A stretch of DNA of 64,000 bases from Antedon mediterranea (lineage: Eukaryota; Echinodermata; Crinoidea; Comatulida; Antedonidae). The stretch lies in contig NC_092673.1 of the NCBI RefSeq assembly GCF_964355755.1, positions 18,917,001 to 18,981,000 on the forward strand, given 5' to 3'. The position numbers and the translations under genes are program-made. Positions 10,415 through 21,649 of this stretch are shown one piece after another. How positions within the stretch are numbered: position 1 is the first letter of the stretch; every line of letters begins with the position of its first letter. Below the pieces are notes generated by a model. The model made no database searches and was not told the origin of the DNA. It saw nothing but the letters and a program-made list of their open reading frames with translations.

Positions 10415-11086
10415 ACCCGGGGGGGGGTCACTCTTAAATATTTTCATACGGGGAGGTGCCGCATTTACGGGTATATTTTCGAGGGCCTGGTAGCACAAGT
10501 GTGGGAAATTATGGAGAGTTGGTAGCACAAGTGTGGGAAATGACAGGGTGAAATTAGTAGTTTAAGTCCCTGGCCTGCTCACCCGTGTCAAAACGTCACG
10601 ATTTATCGCCAAATTTTGCAGGTATTTTAGCATAATGGATGCTATAAGCCCGGCTATATTAAGCCCATCGCTAAATACCTTTGAATAGGCCTAGAGTTTT
10701 CGCATCAGCAGAAAGAACACGAAACATAGCCTAGGACAAAATCATTCAACTGTGACCACTCTTGACTCTTGATATCGTCGCCATGTACCGCGCGGACGAG
10801 CGATAAACTTGTCAATTTGTCAAAACACGTTCGTGATTTTGCCATGAACGGTCTCTTTGGCCGGCCATGCGCAGATCATGCCGGGAACCAGTACAAATAT
10901 TGCCCCCTCTATGGCGTGGCCTTGTTTTTGCCGTCTTTTTAGAGAAAACTGGTTTTTTATTTGGTAAATGGTAGTTCAAGTCCGTAGTATTTTTCAGTAA
11001 AACAGGTAGCGCAAGTGCCTCATGTCTTGAAGTGGCTGCTCCACCCCCCCGTTTGGTTAATATACAAGTGACCCCCCCCCCCGGGT
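10415..11086. mobile_element. MITE-like element with G-run terminal inverted repeats
   Basis: ACCCGGGGGGGGGTCACT at 10415 is matched in inverted orientation at 11068-11086. CAAGAA flanks both sides, possibly as a short target duplication. No transposase is encoded. Inside, GGTAGCACAAGTGTGGGAAAT is repeated at 10490 and 10521. Confidence 0.5.
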
Positions 11087-11264
11087 CCAAGAACAAAGGA
11101 AAATTGTTTAATGTTACTGTATTAATAAGATTTTGAAGGGCACGTCTGTAATTTCATATCCTACTCATGAAAATTTATCTGATTTTTTCTATATTTTTGA
11201 TAAGATTGCTAAAATACGAAATGAACTTTCCAAAACGCACTGTTCTTTACCTCCGCCAATTATT

Positions 11265-11550
11265 GGAGAGTGATGGTGTAATGGTAATATTGGACTAGCA
11301 TGTGATAGGCATGGGTTCGAGGTTATCTATACCATACTAATTGCATCCTTAGGCAAGGTGCTTTACTCTCAGTGCCTCATCCTTTGGATGGGATGTAAAG
11401 CCGTTGGTCCCGTGTACTTAACAGTGCACGTTAAAGAACTTGGTACACTATTCGAAAAGAGTAAGAGATCGTCTCCCGGTGTGCTGATCTAGTAGGCGCT
11501 GCACTGCTGGCTGGCCTACCAGAAGTTTTAAGTTATTTTATTATGTTATT
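11265..11550 (+). mobile_element. tRNA-derived SINE
   Basis: The head has an A-box-like GGTGTAATGGTAATATTGG and a B-box GGTTCGAGGTT. The body contains GTAAAGCCGTTGGTCCCGTG and GTGCACGTTAAAGAAC, a conserved-looking central part seen in several metazoan SINEs, and the tail is AT-rich. Confidence 0.65.
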
Positions 11551-11553
11551 TTT

Positions 11554-11970
11554 TGTAAGGTGCCAGAAAATGCACCAGATTCAGTTATCTTAGCGTTAAC
11601 CAGAAGTTATTGTTTTATTTTACAGCATGACCACCCGGGCACCGGCCCTGGCCTTATAAAATCGGGGGAAGTGTAGTGAAATACCCCTCCGCTTAATGGT
11701 TCGGTCCACCGAGTGACCCGAGGTCATGTGTGCCGTCCCGGAGAGACCTGCGCTTGGACGACATAGGATACACACGGAATATAGACACCGCACATCGGAA
11801 GTACACTGAGTGTTTTACCGTGTTCGATATCAAGACAAGAGACAGCATACCGTAGTATTTACTGTTGACAAAGGTTGGGTGATGAACTCCCAGGAGACCA
11901 GCCCACAACGACAGGTAAGCCACACACTACTTTCTGCTAGTCTGATTATATTCTCGGCCGTTTTACAACA
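11554..11970 (+). repeat. Probable 5' LTR of the Ty3/Gypsy element
   Basis: The right end is placed by the primer binding site starting at 11972. A TATAAAA box at 11655-11661 lies inside. TGTAAGG at 11554 is the likely left end because LTRs start with TG and the SINE tail stops there. The 3' LTR is missing, so the left border cannot be proved. Confidence 0.4.
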
Positions 11971-11971
11971 T

Positions 11972-11985
11972 TGGCGCTGCGAGCA
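11972..11985 (+). promoter_or_regulatory. Primer binding site (tRNA) of the Gypsy element
   Basis: TGGCGCTGCGAGCA begins two bases after the inferred LTR end in ACA. TGG followed by a tRNA 3'-end complement is the normal minus-strand primer site. The primer tRNA is not identified. Confidence 0.5.
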
Positions 11986-12697
11986 AAAACGTAAGCGATT
12001 AACGCCAAGTTAATTAGTTTTGGCATAGAGTTCGTTCCCACACCTGTGGGGCGACAACGGTTCAAATTTCCCGCTGCATTTTCACAATTCCGCACGGTGT
12101 AGACTCACCGCGATTAGTGAATTTAATAAAGTGCACGGATTTTTGTTCGACTCTGTAGGCGCTACTTGCACTGCGTTATTGTTTTTGTAACGTAACTTCA
12201 TCAAGTGAAACCCATTGAGAAGTTAGACTTACAATACAGAAGAATTATAAATTGAGTATTGTTTTGTTGTGGTTCTGTTGATATAGTAAAAAGGTGAACT
12301 ATAGTAGAAAGAGTTATTTCAGTTGTTTTTAGTTCAAACGTTGTGGAAACTGATTCAACGGGCGACTCCTCCATTGTGTGTTCTTTTGAGTTCCTAAGAC
12401 ACCTGTGGGCGGATTCCGCACATTCCATTAGTCTCATTTGCATATCGTTTTGTGTTTAGCAACTGTGATACATTTAATTTACTTTTGTCTTTCAGAAATA
12501 GAGTTTATTTTGAAACTTTTGTTTATTACGATATTTTACCATTACATTTTACGTATACTCTTTGTAAATTGGGATACATTTCCTGTGGGGTAGAATAGGT
12601 ATAATCAGCAGTCAATATATACAATTTGAATCCCTATTGATATAACACTCTGGTTTGACCTTGAATTGTTATTTAGAGTGCATTTGAGTACATAAAT

Positions 12698-13303
12698 ATG
12701 CCTCCAAAAGCCAGACTGATATCTATAAATTTCTGCGACGTTACAGACTTACTCCTGGTGCCTGGTATAGGTGCTGCACGTGCTCAGAAATTATTAGACT
12801 GGAGAGGTCGTTATGGGAATATCACCCCGGTTAACATTGGGGATATAAAGGGTTTGGGGAAAACCAAATTTTCCAGATGGTTCGACTTCACCCCAAATCC
12901 TAAGCGGGGAGGGATTATCACCACAATGAACGCTGTGACATACTTAGTGGATGCACGGAACGAAACTAGGGCGGCCAGTTTAAATCCCGCGGGGGACGGG
13001 GACTCCACGGTTCACCGTGAGCCTCGGGGAGATGAACGGGACCGATCGTACTTCCCTGCCAACCCGGGACCGGGACACGAATTTAGATCCCCTACACTCC
13101 CGGATGTCCCCTTACGTTCCGAGGTTGGGGGAGACCGCCCTCTTTGCGATGGCAATGGTGCACCATTTAACCCGTTTGTAGGTAGCCCGGAGGGAGTTGT
13201 CCCATCCCATATGCCCGGTCAATACTCCTATGTGGATTCTTGGGGGAACCGGAATATCGGGACACCACCCCTCCTACACTTTCATCTCACGGTACACGGG
13301 TAA
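12698..13303 (+). CDS. Gypsy ORF1 N-terminal part with helix-hairpin-helix domain
   Basis: 201 codons. Residues 8-65 form a helix-hairpin-helix DNA-binding motif: LLLVPGIGAARAQKLLDWR is the first hairpin and GDIKGLGKTKFSRW the second. The rest is Pro/Gly/Arg-rich and disordered. It overlaps the next ORF by about 60 nt in a different frame. The switch coincides with a run of five G near 13240, so this is either a one-base indel in a single gag or a frameshift site. HhH domains are unusual at this position of a Gypsy element. Confidence 0.7.
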   Translation: MPPKARLISINFCDVTDLLLVPGIGAARAQKLLDWRGRYGNITPVNIGDIKGLGKTKFSRWFDFTPNPKRGGIITTMNAVTYLVDARNETRAASLNPAGDGDSTVHREPRGDERDRSYFPANPGPGHEFRSPTLPDVPLRSEVGGDRPLCDGNGAPFNPFVGSPEGVVPSHMPGQYSYVDSWGNRNIGTPPLLHFHLTVHG

Positions 13304-14751
13304 CATCTACTGTTAGTCCTGGAATTACGCCTGTGTATTCTAGGGCCCAGGCTACTCCTCAGGCTGAACAGAATGTGAGGGGTAACACTCCCGCGGTTAC
13401 TGCTAGCACCACGTCAGCGTATACCCGGCCGCACACTCCCGTTTCTCATAGGCCCCAATACTATAATAACAGAGGGGGTCACCCACCAGCAAGGCCGTCA
13501 TCTAGAGAGGTACCTCAGAGACGCCAGGTTGATTGGGCGTATGGAAACAATGACCGTATGTATTACGGTGGCAGCGAGAGTGAGGGAGAAAATGCCCAAC
13601 CATCATTTCACACCGACCACGATGAATTCTTAGCGTCTTTCAGAGAGTTCTTACGGTTCACCGAGCGTAGGGCTCCTAGACGACAACAACAACAACAACC
13701 ACATTTTAGGTCAAAAGACATTCCTAAAAATCTGTCGTTTAGCGGGAGGGACAATTGGGTTTTATTTAAGCAGCGGTTCCTCAACTATGCTGACGAATAT
13801 GGCCTCAGCGATAGGGGAATGCGCGACGCTTTTCAATGGTGCGTTACAGGTATTGCGGCTGATTACTTCATTAACCTAACTCATATGAACCAAGATTTAT
13901 CTTTCAGGCATATTATAGGGGCTTTCGACGAGCGCTTCAAGGCTGAGGAATTACCTAAGGTCTTGCAAGTGAAGTTGGAGGCGGCCAGTCAACAGGAAGG
14001 TGAATCCATTGAAGATTGGAGCGACAGAGTACTCACCCTAACGAGGAAAGCTTTCTGTGAACTTCCTAAAGACTGGATTCATCGGAGAGCAGTCGTGAAA
14101 TTTTGCTTGGGTTGTCCCGATGCCGAGGCCGGTCAGTATATTCTACACCAGAATCATACTACTTTGGTGAGAGCACTGGCAGCCTACGAAAAATACATTG
14201 GTTTTAGGGAACTTTGCAATCGAGGAAGAAAGGGGCGACCGAGGGAGCAGGTGAGGCCGCACGTGCGATTTGCAACTGTGCCTGACCACCGGCATCACCG
14301 GTCGCCGCCCTCGTATACAATAGAGTCTTCTGAGAGTGGGGAGGAGGTAGAGGTTCGGCAGGTTGGAAAGGGTTGGACTCGCCCGGCGAGCCTCGAGAAA
14401 CCTGTTGTTCCTGGGCCTGCGGACAGGAAGGATCAATACGATCGCAAGGGTCCTCCACGGCCGACTCCACCTCGCACCGAGACCAGGATGAAAGCGGTCG
14501 AACGACAAGTGGGGCAGTTGAACACGAACGTCGACCAGTTGACGACCAACGTCGGCCATTTGATGACCAGGTTCGACAGTCTATTAACGGCCTTGCATCC
14601 AACACCACCATCGCCGGGTAGACGGTACTCAACCTCGCCCCCGAGAGTGTGTTTTGAGTGTCGAGAACCGGGTCATTTCAGAAAGGACTGTCCTAAGTTA
14701 GCCCGACAAGTTCGACAGATGGAGTCGGAAGGTGACCAGTCGTCAAACTAG
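13240..14751 (+). CDS. gag: Gypsy gag (capsid and nucleocapsid)
   Basis: About 500 codons. The middle holds a retrotransposon gag capsid-like region: FSGRDNWVLFKQRFLNYADE, then FINLTHMNQDLSFRHIIGAFDERF and LEAASQQEGESIEDWSDRV. A zinc knuckle of CCHC type, CFECREPGHFRKDC, lies near the C-terminus. The first residues continue the sense of the preceding frame. It packages the element RNA. The ORF looks intact from the overlap to the stop. Confidence 0.88.
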   Translation: MGEPEYRDTTPPTLSSHGTRVTSTVSPGITPVYSRAQATPQAEQNVRGNTPAVTASTTSAYTRPHTPVSHRPQYYNNRGGHPPARPSSREVPQRRQVDWAYGNNDRMYYGGSESEGENAQPSFHTDHDEFLASFREFLRFTERRAPRRQQQQQPHFRSKDIPKNLSFSGRDNWVLFKQRFLNYADEYGLSDRGMRDAFQWCVTGIAADYFINLTHMNQDLSFRHIIGAFDERFKAEELPKVLQVKLEAASQQEGESIEDWSDRVLTLTRKAFCELPKDWIHRRAVVKFCLGCPDAEAGQYILHQNHTTLVRALAAYEKYIGFRELCNRGRKGRPREQVRPHVRFATVPDHRHHRSPPSYTIESSESGEEVEVRQVGKGWTRPASLEKPVVPGPADRKDQYDRKGPPRPTPPRTETRMKAVERQVGQLNTNVDQLTTNVGHLMTRFDSLLTALHPTPPSPGRRYSTSPPRVCFECREPGHFRKDCPKLARQVRQMESEGDQSSN

Positions 14752-14936
14752 ACCAGGTTGGAAGCCGTCCGGGCTCAGGTCTTGTAACAGGTAACAGAGG
14801 TAAGTATAAGGGTAGTAAGAATAATGGTAAGGATAATAAGAGTATTGACAATCCCCGTGATAATGGTGATAAAATTAATAGAAATATTAGTCACATTAAC
14901 ACGGGTCAAGATAATACTAATAATTCTTTCATTACT

Positions 14937-15914
14937 ATGAGTAATCTTTCAGAGACAACGCTGCGATCAGACCTGCTCCCAGGTGGTGGAGACCCACCCG
15001 TGGGCACTACTTCGACGACCAACGAATCGTTGGAACCTCGGGGTGCTGCGGGGTGGACTCGGCCAGTGGAAGTAGCCGGCACCGCAGACGAAACGGAAGA
15101 ACCAATCGTTACCAACCGAGTACGATCCAACCGAGCCTTATACACCACCGTCTACGTGAATCAGACTGAAGTAACAGCTGTTGTGGACACGGTTGCGGAC
15201 CGGACAATACTCTCGGATAACGTATATTCTCGTTTAGTTCCTAAACCACCGATTGTGGCCAAGCTTAACTTTACCCTAGCGGGTAGAGGGACATCGATGC
15301 CTGGTTACAAGGTGGGACCTATTCATTTTAGGCTAGGGTCGGAATCCTACACCGAATTTCTCTATGTAGCACCGATTCACGATGAAATGCTGTTAGGTCA
15401 GGATTTTCTGGTAAAAAATGGGGCCATGATGGACTGCGGACAACTGCTGTTAACTGTCTCTCTGCGGGGAAATCAAAAACCCGAACCCCCGAGAACCGCT
15501 CGTGTTCTTGTTGCAAAGCGTAGGGTGATACCACCTCACTCTGTAACGCACGTCCAATGTCAACTTTCACCTAACTATTTACCTTTACCAGATTTCTTTA
15601 TAGATCCAGAGATCAACGCTTCTGTGCCAATTCCAGCTACCACACATCGAGGCCTGCGTATTCCGCACCTGTGCGTGGTCAACACATCGGACATGTACGT
15701 CACCCTGAAACAGGGACGGAACATTGCAACAGCCACAGAAGTAGATCAGGTGGAGGAGGATGGAAAAGCCAACGCTGCCGATGTATGTTCCGCAGCCAGT
15801 CATGATAAACCTGTCTCGTCGGCAGTACCCATGCATCTGGTGGACATGCTAGAAGCGTCCCGTGCTGATCTCTCCGACTCCGAATTCGCACAATTGTCTT
15901 CTCTTATCATTTAA
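14937..15914 (+). CDS. pol: Gypsy pol: aspartic protease region
   Basis: About 325 codons. An aspartic protease-like fold has VVDTVADRTILS in place of the normal D-T/S-G-A triad, so the active-site Gly is lost and the protease is probably inactive. LLGQDFLVKNGAMMDC is the usual flap-distal motif. The frame ends in a single in-frame TAA at 15912-15914. The reverse transcriptase continues in the same frame right after it, so pol is broken by one stop codon. Confidence 0.8.
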   Translation: MSNLSETTLRSDLLPGGGDPPVGTTSTTNESLEPRGAAGWTRPVEVAGTADETEEPIVTNRVRSNRALYTTVYVNQTEVTAVVDTVADRTILSDNVYSRLVPKPPIVAKLNFTLAGRGTSMPGYKVGPIHFRLGSESYTEFLYVAPIHDEMLLGQDFLVKNGAMMDCGQLLLTVSLRGNQKPEPPRTARVLVAKRRVIPPHSVTHVQCQLSPNYLPLPDFFIDPEINASVPIPATTHRGLRIPHLCVVNTSDMYVTLKQGRNIATATEVDQVEEDGKANAADVCSAASHDKPVSSAVPMHLVDMLEASRADLSDSEFAQLSSLII

Positions 15915-16797
15915 CATCAAGAAGCCTTCGCTTCGCATCAGTTCGATATTGGTACGTTCAAAGATATTGAGCACACCATAGATACGGGCAAGGCTCCGGC
16001 TATCAAGCAACGGCTCCGGCCAACGCCGATTCGCTTTGCTGGCGAAGAGGAGAAGGAGATAAAAAAGATGCTCCAAGCTGGAGTGATTCAACCCTCCATC
16101 TCAGAGTGGGCATCACCACCAGTCCTGGTGCGGAAGCGTGACGGCTCCGTGCGCTTCTGCATAGACTATCGAGCACTGAATAACATCACCATCAAGGATG
16201 CCTATCCGTTGCCGTTAGTAAGGGACTGCATAGATACGTTGTCTGGAAACATCTGGTTCTCCAAGCTTGACGCCCTCTGGGGATACTGGCAGATCCCGAT
16301 GAAGGAGGAGGACCAGAAGAAAACTGCGTTCATTACCAAGCATGGTTTGTATGAATTTGTCAAAATGCCATTTGGTCTTTCAAACTGCCCGGCTACGTTT
16401 TCCCGTGCCATGGGGTTAGTGCTACGAGGTTTGGTATGGGACGTCGTACTAGCATTTCTGGACGATATCGTCGTGCTGGGAAAAACCTTTGAAGATCACC
16501 TGAACAACTTGACCACTGTCCTGGGGAGATTTAGGAATGCTAACCTTAAACTAAAACCCAAAAAGTGTGTTTTTTTTCAGAGAAAGGTAGAATTTCTTGG
16601 ACGCATCGTCGGTGACAACTCTTTCACAGTTTCCGACACAAATGTGGAAGCCGTCCAGAACTGGCCCACGCCAACCAACCTGCGAGAAGTACAACAGTTT
16701 CTTGGTCTGGCTAACTACCACCGGGAATTCATCAATTCTTTCGCCAACCTGGCTGTCCCGTTGTACCGTCTGACTGAGAAGGGAGTCCAATTTGTAC
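15915..16797 (+). pseudogene. pol: Gypsy pol: reverse transcriptase, truncated
   Basis: Open from the stop at 15914, with an ATG at 16068. Ty3/Gypsy RT motifs are clear: VRFCIDYRALNNIT, FSKLDALWGYWQIP, KTAFITKHGLYEFVKMPFGL, catalytic FLDDIVV, and EFLGRIV followed by a thumb segment ending LTEKGVQF. RNase H, integrase and the 3' LTR are absent. Sequence switches abruptly to an unrelated LINE RT at about 16798. Confidence 0.85.
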
Positions 16798-17505
16798 CTT
16801 TCATCTGCTTTTGACACTGTTGATCATAACATCCTTCTTTGTCGCCTTTCAGATTACTATGGAGTGTCTAATAGATTGGTTTCGATCTTATCTGACTGGC
16901 CGGACCCAGTGCGTAGAAATCAATGATACTAGATCTGCTCCTAAGAGCCTTGAATACGGAGTTCCACAGGGTTCCATCCTTGGGCCCTTGCTTTTTTCTC
17001 TGTATATTTCCCCTCTCACTGAAATTATTAAAGAATACAATTTACACGATCACCTATATGCTGATGTCGATGTCGATTTTAGTCCTTCTGAATCTCACGA
17101 TATAACGACTTGAAAGTTGTCTGTCTCTCTAAAATATCATCCTGGCTATCAGTATCATCCAACATGCTCTTGCTTAACAATTCTGAAACCGAATTTATCA
17201 TTTTTCCACCAAACACATACGTTCCAAATTCAATATTCCCTCGATTTCTTTTAATTCCTGTACAATTTTTCCATCACCTTTTGTTAAAAATCTTGGGGTT
17301 TATTTTGATGGAGAATAACCTTCAACAAACATATAAGTCATGTTTAATTACAAAAATACTAACTTCCATCTACGTAACATTGCTTGCATTCGAAATCTAT
17401 CTGCTATGCCATGCTTTTGATAATTTTGAACTAGGGCTAGGCAGTGCCATTGTTAACCCACTCACAGTTCATCCTCATTATCACTTTGGTAATAGTAGTG
17501 TACAA
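16798..17505 (+). mobile_element. LINE reverse transcriptase fragment fused to the Gypsy remnant
   Basis: Frames on the + strand give [16 protein letters not shown], then after a frameshift [36 protein letters not shown] and HLYADVDVD, where YADD should stand. These are non-LTR RT blocks of Jockey/CR1 type. It starts in the palm domain, so it is 5'-truncated or recombined, and it decays by several frameshifts after 17105. Confidence 0.8.
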
Positions 17506-17509
17506 TGAT

Positions 17510-19076
17510 TGACAGAGTATTGACATATTTCATTTTATTATCACTCTGTGTAAATATAACCAAAATGGTAATAGTACAGAAAGTTATAAACTGCTGTGTG
17601 TTCTATTTATTATCTTTGTTGAACATTAGAATACAATGTTAATATTAAATCTATGGTAAAGATTATCTATAAACAATTGTATAACAGGAACTCAATAATC
17701 AAAACAAACAAATCATTAATAACAATTTCTACCCTGGTTTTCTGTATAAGTGTTATAATGAACTTGTAAAAAATATATTTAGATTATAAAGATAATAAAT
17801 GTTTGCTAAAGTATTCTGACTGTATATAGACCCTGAACCAGACCAGATCAAATGTGAGATAACAAATTACCTATCAGAGGTCCCTGTAGCCCATTCAAAT
17901 AAAACCAATTTTGACAAATATAGTCAGGGCCAGACACAGGATTTTATTTGGGTGGATGCGGATTAATATATTTTGGACCATTTTCATAATATTGAGTGAA
18001 GACGATAAGACCCTAAAGTGTGGACCTTTTGCAATTTGGGGTGGGGGGTGTGCGTCATTCCCTCCAACCCCCCGCCCCGCGTACGACCCTGATAGTGACC
18101 CATGAAACCCAAAAAAGAGAGCACATCAACCAGATCTAACATGGGATACCACATAAGACTAAATTAAGGTATTGTGAATACCTGTTTTAACACCCACTTA
18201 GCGTATGTGGACTTGTATCAGAATGGATGACACAATTGCAGCAAATGCATAACTAACCAATTAGTTAATGATATGACTAGAAACCTACTTAAACAAATTA
18301 ATTTCAAAAAAATAAAAGTTACAGTTATTTGGCTAAAAAATATAATTTGTTATAAACTAGAAATCTAGCTAGTCAACAGCAAAGTAAAAGATTAGGTCTC
18401 TTTAGAATACAGTGTGTGGTATTATGTTTGGACACTAAGAAAACCAAGTTTTTATGGAAAATCTTTATAGCCTAAATACTTCTGGGGAATCCACGCAAAC
18501 TTCAGAAGTTTAGAAGAAAATAAAGTGCAAAGGCTTTGCCACTATGGCTATGTCGAAAAAAACCCTTATGACATTTTCTTTAAAGAAATTTAATTTCTTA
18601 ATTGTAGAAACAAACCCATTTTGAGTAAGAAATAGAAAAATGTGAAACTAGAGAAATAAAAGAGGATAAATTATGTTTTTTAATAATTTTTCTGTATAAC
18701 ATACTAAATTTTTGACAATTTCATAGCTAAAACAATTTTTATCAGAGATTTTTCTTATGAAAAAAAGTAATTGTTCAGTAGGAGTTGATCAGGAATTGTG
18801 TTTCATTTCAGAATCCTTTTAGCCATGTTTGTTTTTGTACTTGAGAAAAATGTTATGCAGATTGTCAACAAGCTTACATTGAGAAAAACAAGGGGCCTGA
18901 TTATTATTATAAGTGACCGTTGTGTGTTTCTGTTTGCCTGTTGCCCCTAGATACAGCCAAACAAATCCTATCAAAATCATTATCGTCAGTTTAATATTAA
19001 CTTTGTATTTAAACAAAAGATAAAGTAAAAATCATCTGATTGTTTGAAACATGTATAAAGGTTATAGAAATGTTTG
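17510..19076. other. Intergenic, nothing recognised
   Basis: AT-rich, no coding frames. A GC-rich patch around 18020-18090 resembles debris of a dispersed repeat. Confidence 0.4.
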
Positions 19077-20750
19077 GTTATTACTTTATGATCTATTTAT
19101 TAATAGACTAAAATGCACTGCTTCCCCAGGGCTGTTAGTCAGGGTATTTGTGTGGGGTATTGTACTACCTTACTTTATGATCCATTTATTAATAGACTAA
19201 AATGCACTGCTTCCCCAGGGCTGTTAGTCAGGGTATTTGTGTGGGGTATTGTACTACCTTACTTTATGATCCATTTATTAATAGACTAAAATGCACTGCT
19301 TTCCCAGGGCTGTTAGACAGGGTATTTGTGTGGGGTATTGTACTACCTTACTTTATGATCCATTTATTAATAGACTAAAATGCACTGCTTCCCCAGGGCT
19401 GTTAGACAGGGTATTTGTGTGGGGTATTGTACTACCTTACTTTATGATCCATTTATTAATAGACTAAAATGCACTGCTTCCCCAGGGCTGTTAGTCAGGG
19501 TATTTGTGTGGGGTATTGTACTACCTTACTTTATGATCCATTTATTAATAGACTAAAATGCACTGCTTCCCCAGGGCTGTTAGTCAGGGTATTTGTGTGG
19601 GGTATTGTACTACCTTACTTTATGATCCATTTATTAATAGACTAAAATGCACTTCTTCCCCAGGGCTGTTAGTCAGGGTATTTGTGTGGGTATTGTACTA
19701 CCTTACTTTATGATCCATTTATTAATAGACTAAAATGCACTGCTTCCCCAGGGCTGTTACAGTAGTGTTAGTCAAGGGTATTTGTGTGGGGTATTGTACT
19801 ACCTTACTTTATGATCCATTTATTAATAGACTAAAATGCACTGCTTCCCCAGGGCTGTTAGTCAGAGTATTTGTGTGGGGTATTGTAATACCTTCTTTAT
19901 GATCCATTTATTAATAGACTAAAATGCACTGCTTCCCCAGGGCTGTTAGTCAGGGTATTTGTGTGGGGTATTGTACTACCTTACTTTATGATCCATTTAT
20001 TAATAGAGTAAAATGCATTGCTTCCCCAGGGCTGTTTAGTCAGGGTATTTGTGTGGGGTATTGTACTACCTTACTTTATGATCCATTTATTAATAGACTA
20101 AAATGCACTGCTTCCCCAGGGCTGTTAGTCAGGGTATTTGTGTGGGGTATTGTACTACCTTACTTTATGATCCATTTATTAATAGACTAAAATGCACTGC
20201 TTCCCCAGGGCTGTTAGTCAGGGTATTTGTGTGGGGTATTGTAATACCTTCTTTATGATCCATTTATTAATAGACTAAAATGCACTGCTTCCTCAGGGCT
20301 GTTAGTCAGGGTATTTGTGTGGGGTATTGTACTACCTTACTTTATGATCCATTTATTAATAGACTAAAATGCACTGCTTCCCCAGGGCTGTTAGTCAGGG
20401 TATTTGTGTGGGGTATTGTACTACCTTACTTTATGATCCATTTATTAATAGACTATTAAATGCACTGCTTCCCCAGGGCTGTTAGTCAGGGTATTTGTGT
20501 GGGGTATTGTACTACCTTACTTTATGATCGATTTATTAATAGACTAAAATGCACTGCTTCCCCAGGGCTGTTAGTCAGGGTATTTGTGTGGGGTATTGTA
20601 CTACCTTACTTTATGATCCATTTATTAATAGACTAAAATGCACTGCTTCCCCTGGGCTGTTAGTCAGGGTATTTGTGTGGGGTATTGTACTACCTTACTT
20701 TATGATCCATTTATTAATAGACTAAAATGCACTGCTTCCCCAGGGCTGTA
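19077..20750. repeat. 89-bp satellite, about 19 copies
   Basis: Each unit contains AATGCACTGCTTCCCCAGGG, CAGGGTATTTGTGTGGGG and TTTATGATCCATTTATTAAT. Copies are very similar, with occasional single-base changes and small indels (for example a 9-base insertion near 19758). The open frame at 19924-20190 is a by-product of the repeat. Confidence 0.95.
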
Positions 20751-20935
20751 ATAGTCCGTAATCAAAATACACAATATTATCCTAAAGCACAACATATTAT
20801 GAATTTGCACTTTTTTTATAAAGCTAACATTATATTATTATTGATAATTTGTGAATCTTTATTTTACATGTTATACTATTCCTTTACATTTACCTACTCA
20901 ACGTGCGAGGTTTCCTTTAAATTGAGTAAATGGCT

Positions 20936-21170
20936 CCGCCCATAATAATAATAATATCCTGGAGCTAGTAATCAGCACAAAGTTGTGTCTTGATCTAACC
21001 GGGTAGTATACCCATTTATACACCTGGGTGGAGAGAGGCAAACATAAGTAAAGTATCTTGCCTAAGAATACAAGAAATGCGGCAGAGTTGGATTCGAACC
21101 GCGATCTCACGATCAGTAGTCCAACGTCCAACACACTGCGCCACACACCCTTACACACACTGCGCCACAC
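20936..21170 (-). mobile_element. tRNA-derived SINE
   Basis: Read on the minus strand it begins GGGTGTGTGGCGCAGTGTGT with an A-box-like segment, then B box GGTTCGAATCC, and a body with CCTCTCTCCACCCAGGTG. It ends in an ATT-type repeat near 20945. The head GTGTAAGGGTGTGTGGCGCAG is partly duplicated. Confidence 0.7.
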
Positions 21171-21204
21171 ACCCTTAATGTCTCATGTTCGTTTGCATTG
21201 GTCG

Positions 21205-21255
21205 AATAGGAATTGGGGGGGGGGGGGGGATCGCCCGAACCCCAAAAACCTTCCT
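21205..21255 (-). repeat. G-run repeat, copy 1 (inverted partner at 23.5 kb)
   Basis: The complement reads GGTTTTTGGGGTTCGGGCGA followed by a C run and AATT. The same string occurs on the + strand at 23488-23533. Confidence 0.6.
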
Positions 21256-21319
21256 ACTATCTTCCTAATATACTATCTTTGTTTATATGAAGTTTGCAAA
21301 CAATAGATAGGTAAACATG

Positions 21320-21640
21320 ACATTTCTATTAAATAGGCTAGCATGCAAGACTGATTAGGAAGTCATGTGACGCACAGAAGCAGTGAAAGAGGTGTTGGTA
21401 ATTTGCATGACAATAAACACTAGTAGTAGCGTCCTTTGAGGTGAAACTGCGCAGTCGGACTGATGGACCAATGGATGCAGGATTGTTTCCAGACATGTGT
21501 AATCCTCAAGAGTCACTTTAAGGGTACCAACAATTCTGTTGTTCAGATTCAGTTGTAGTGAGTTTTTATATTTTATTTATTTTTGTTAATATTTCATATA
21601 GGCATGCAGTAAAATTGACTTACACCAGTAGCCAGCTAGT
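21320..21640 (+). repeat. Dispersed repeat, copy 1
   Basis: Shares ATTAAATAGGCTAG(T)CATGCAAGACTGA, AGGTGTTGGTA(A/C)TTTGCAT and ACAATAAACAC with the copy at 29280-29600, in the same orientation. Possibly an old non-autonomous transposon. Confidence 0.6.
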
Positions 21641-21649
21641 AACAATTTA

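Noticed and set aside
14143-14632. Long minus-strand and alternate-frame ORFs over gag
   Set aside because: They arise from GC-rich coding sequence on the other strand. They have no motif, while the + frame has the zinc knuckle.
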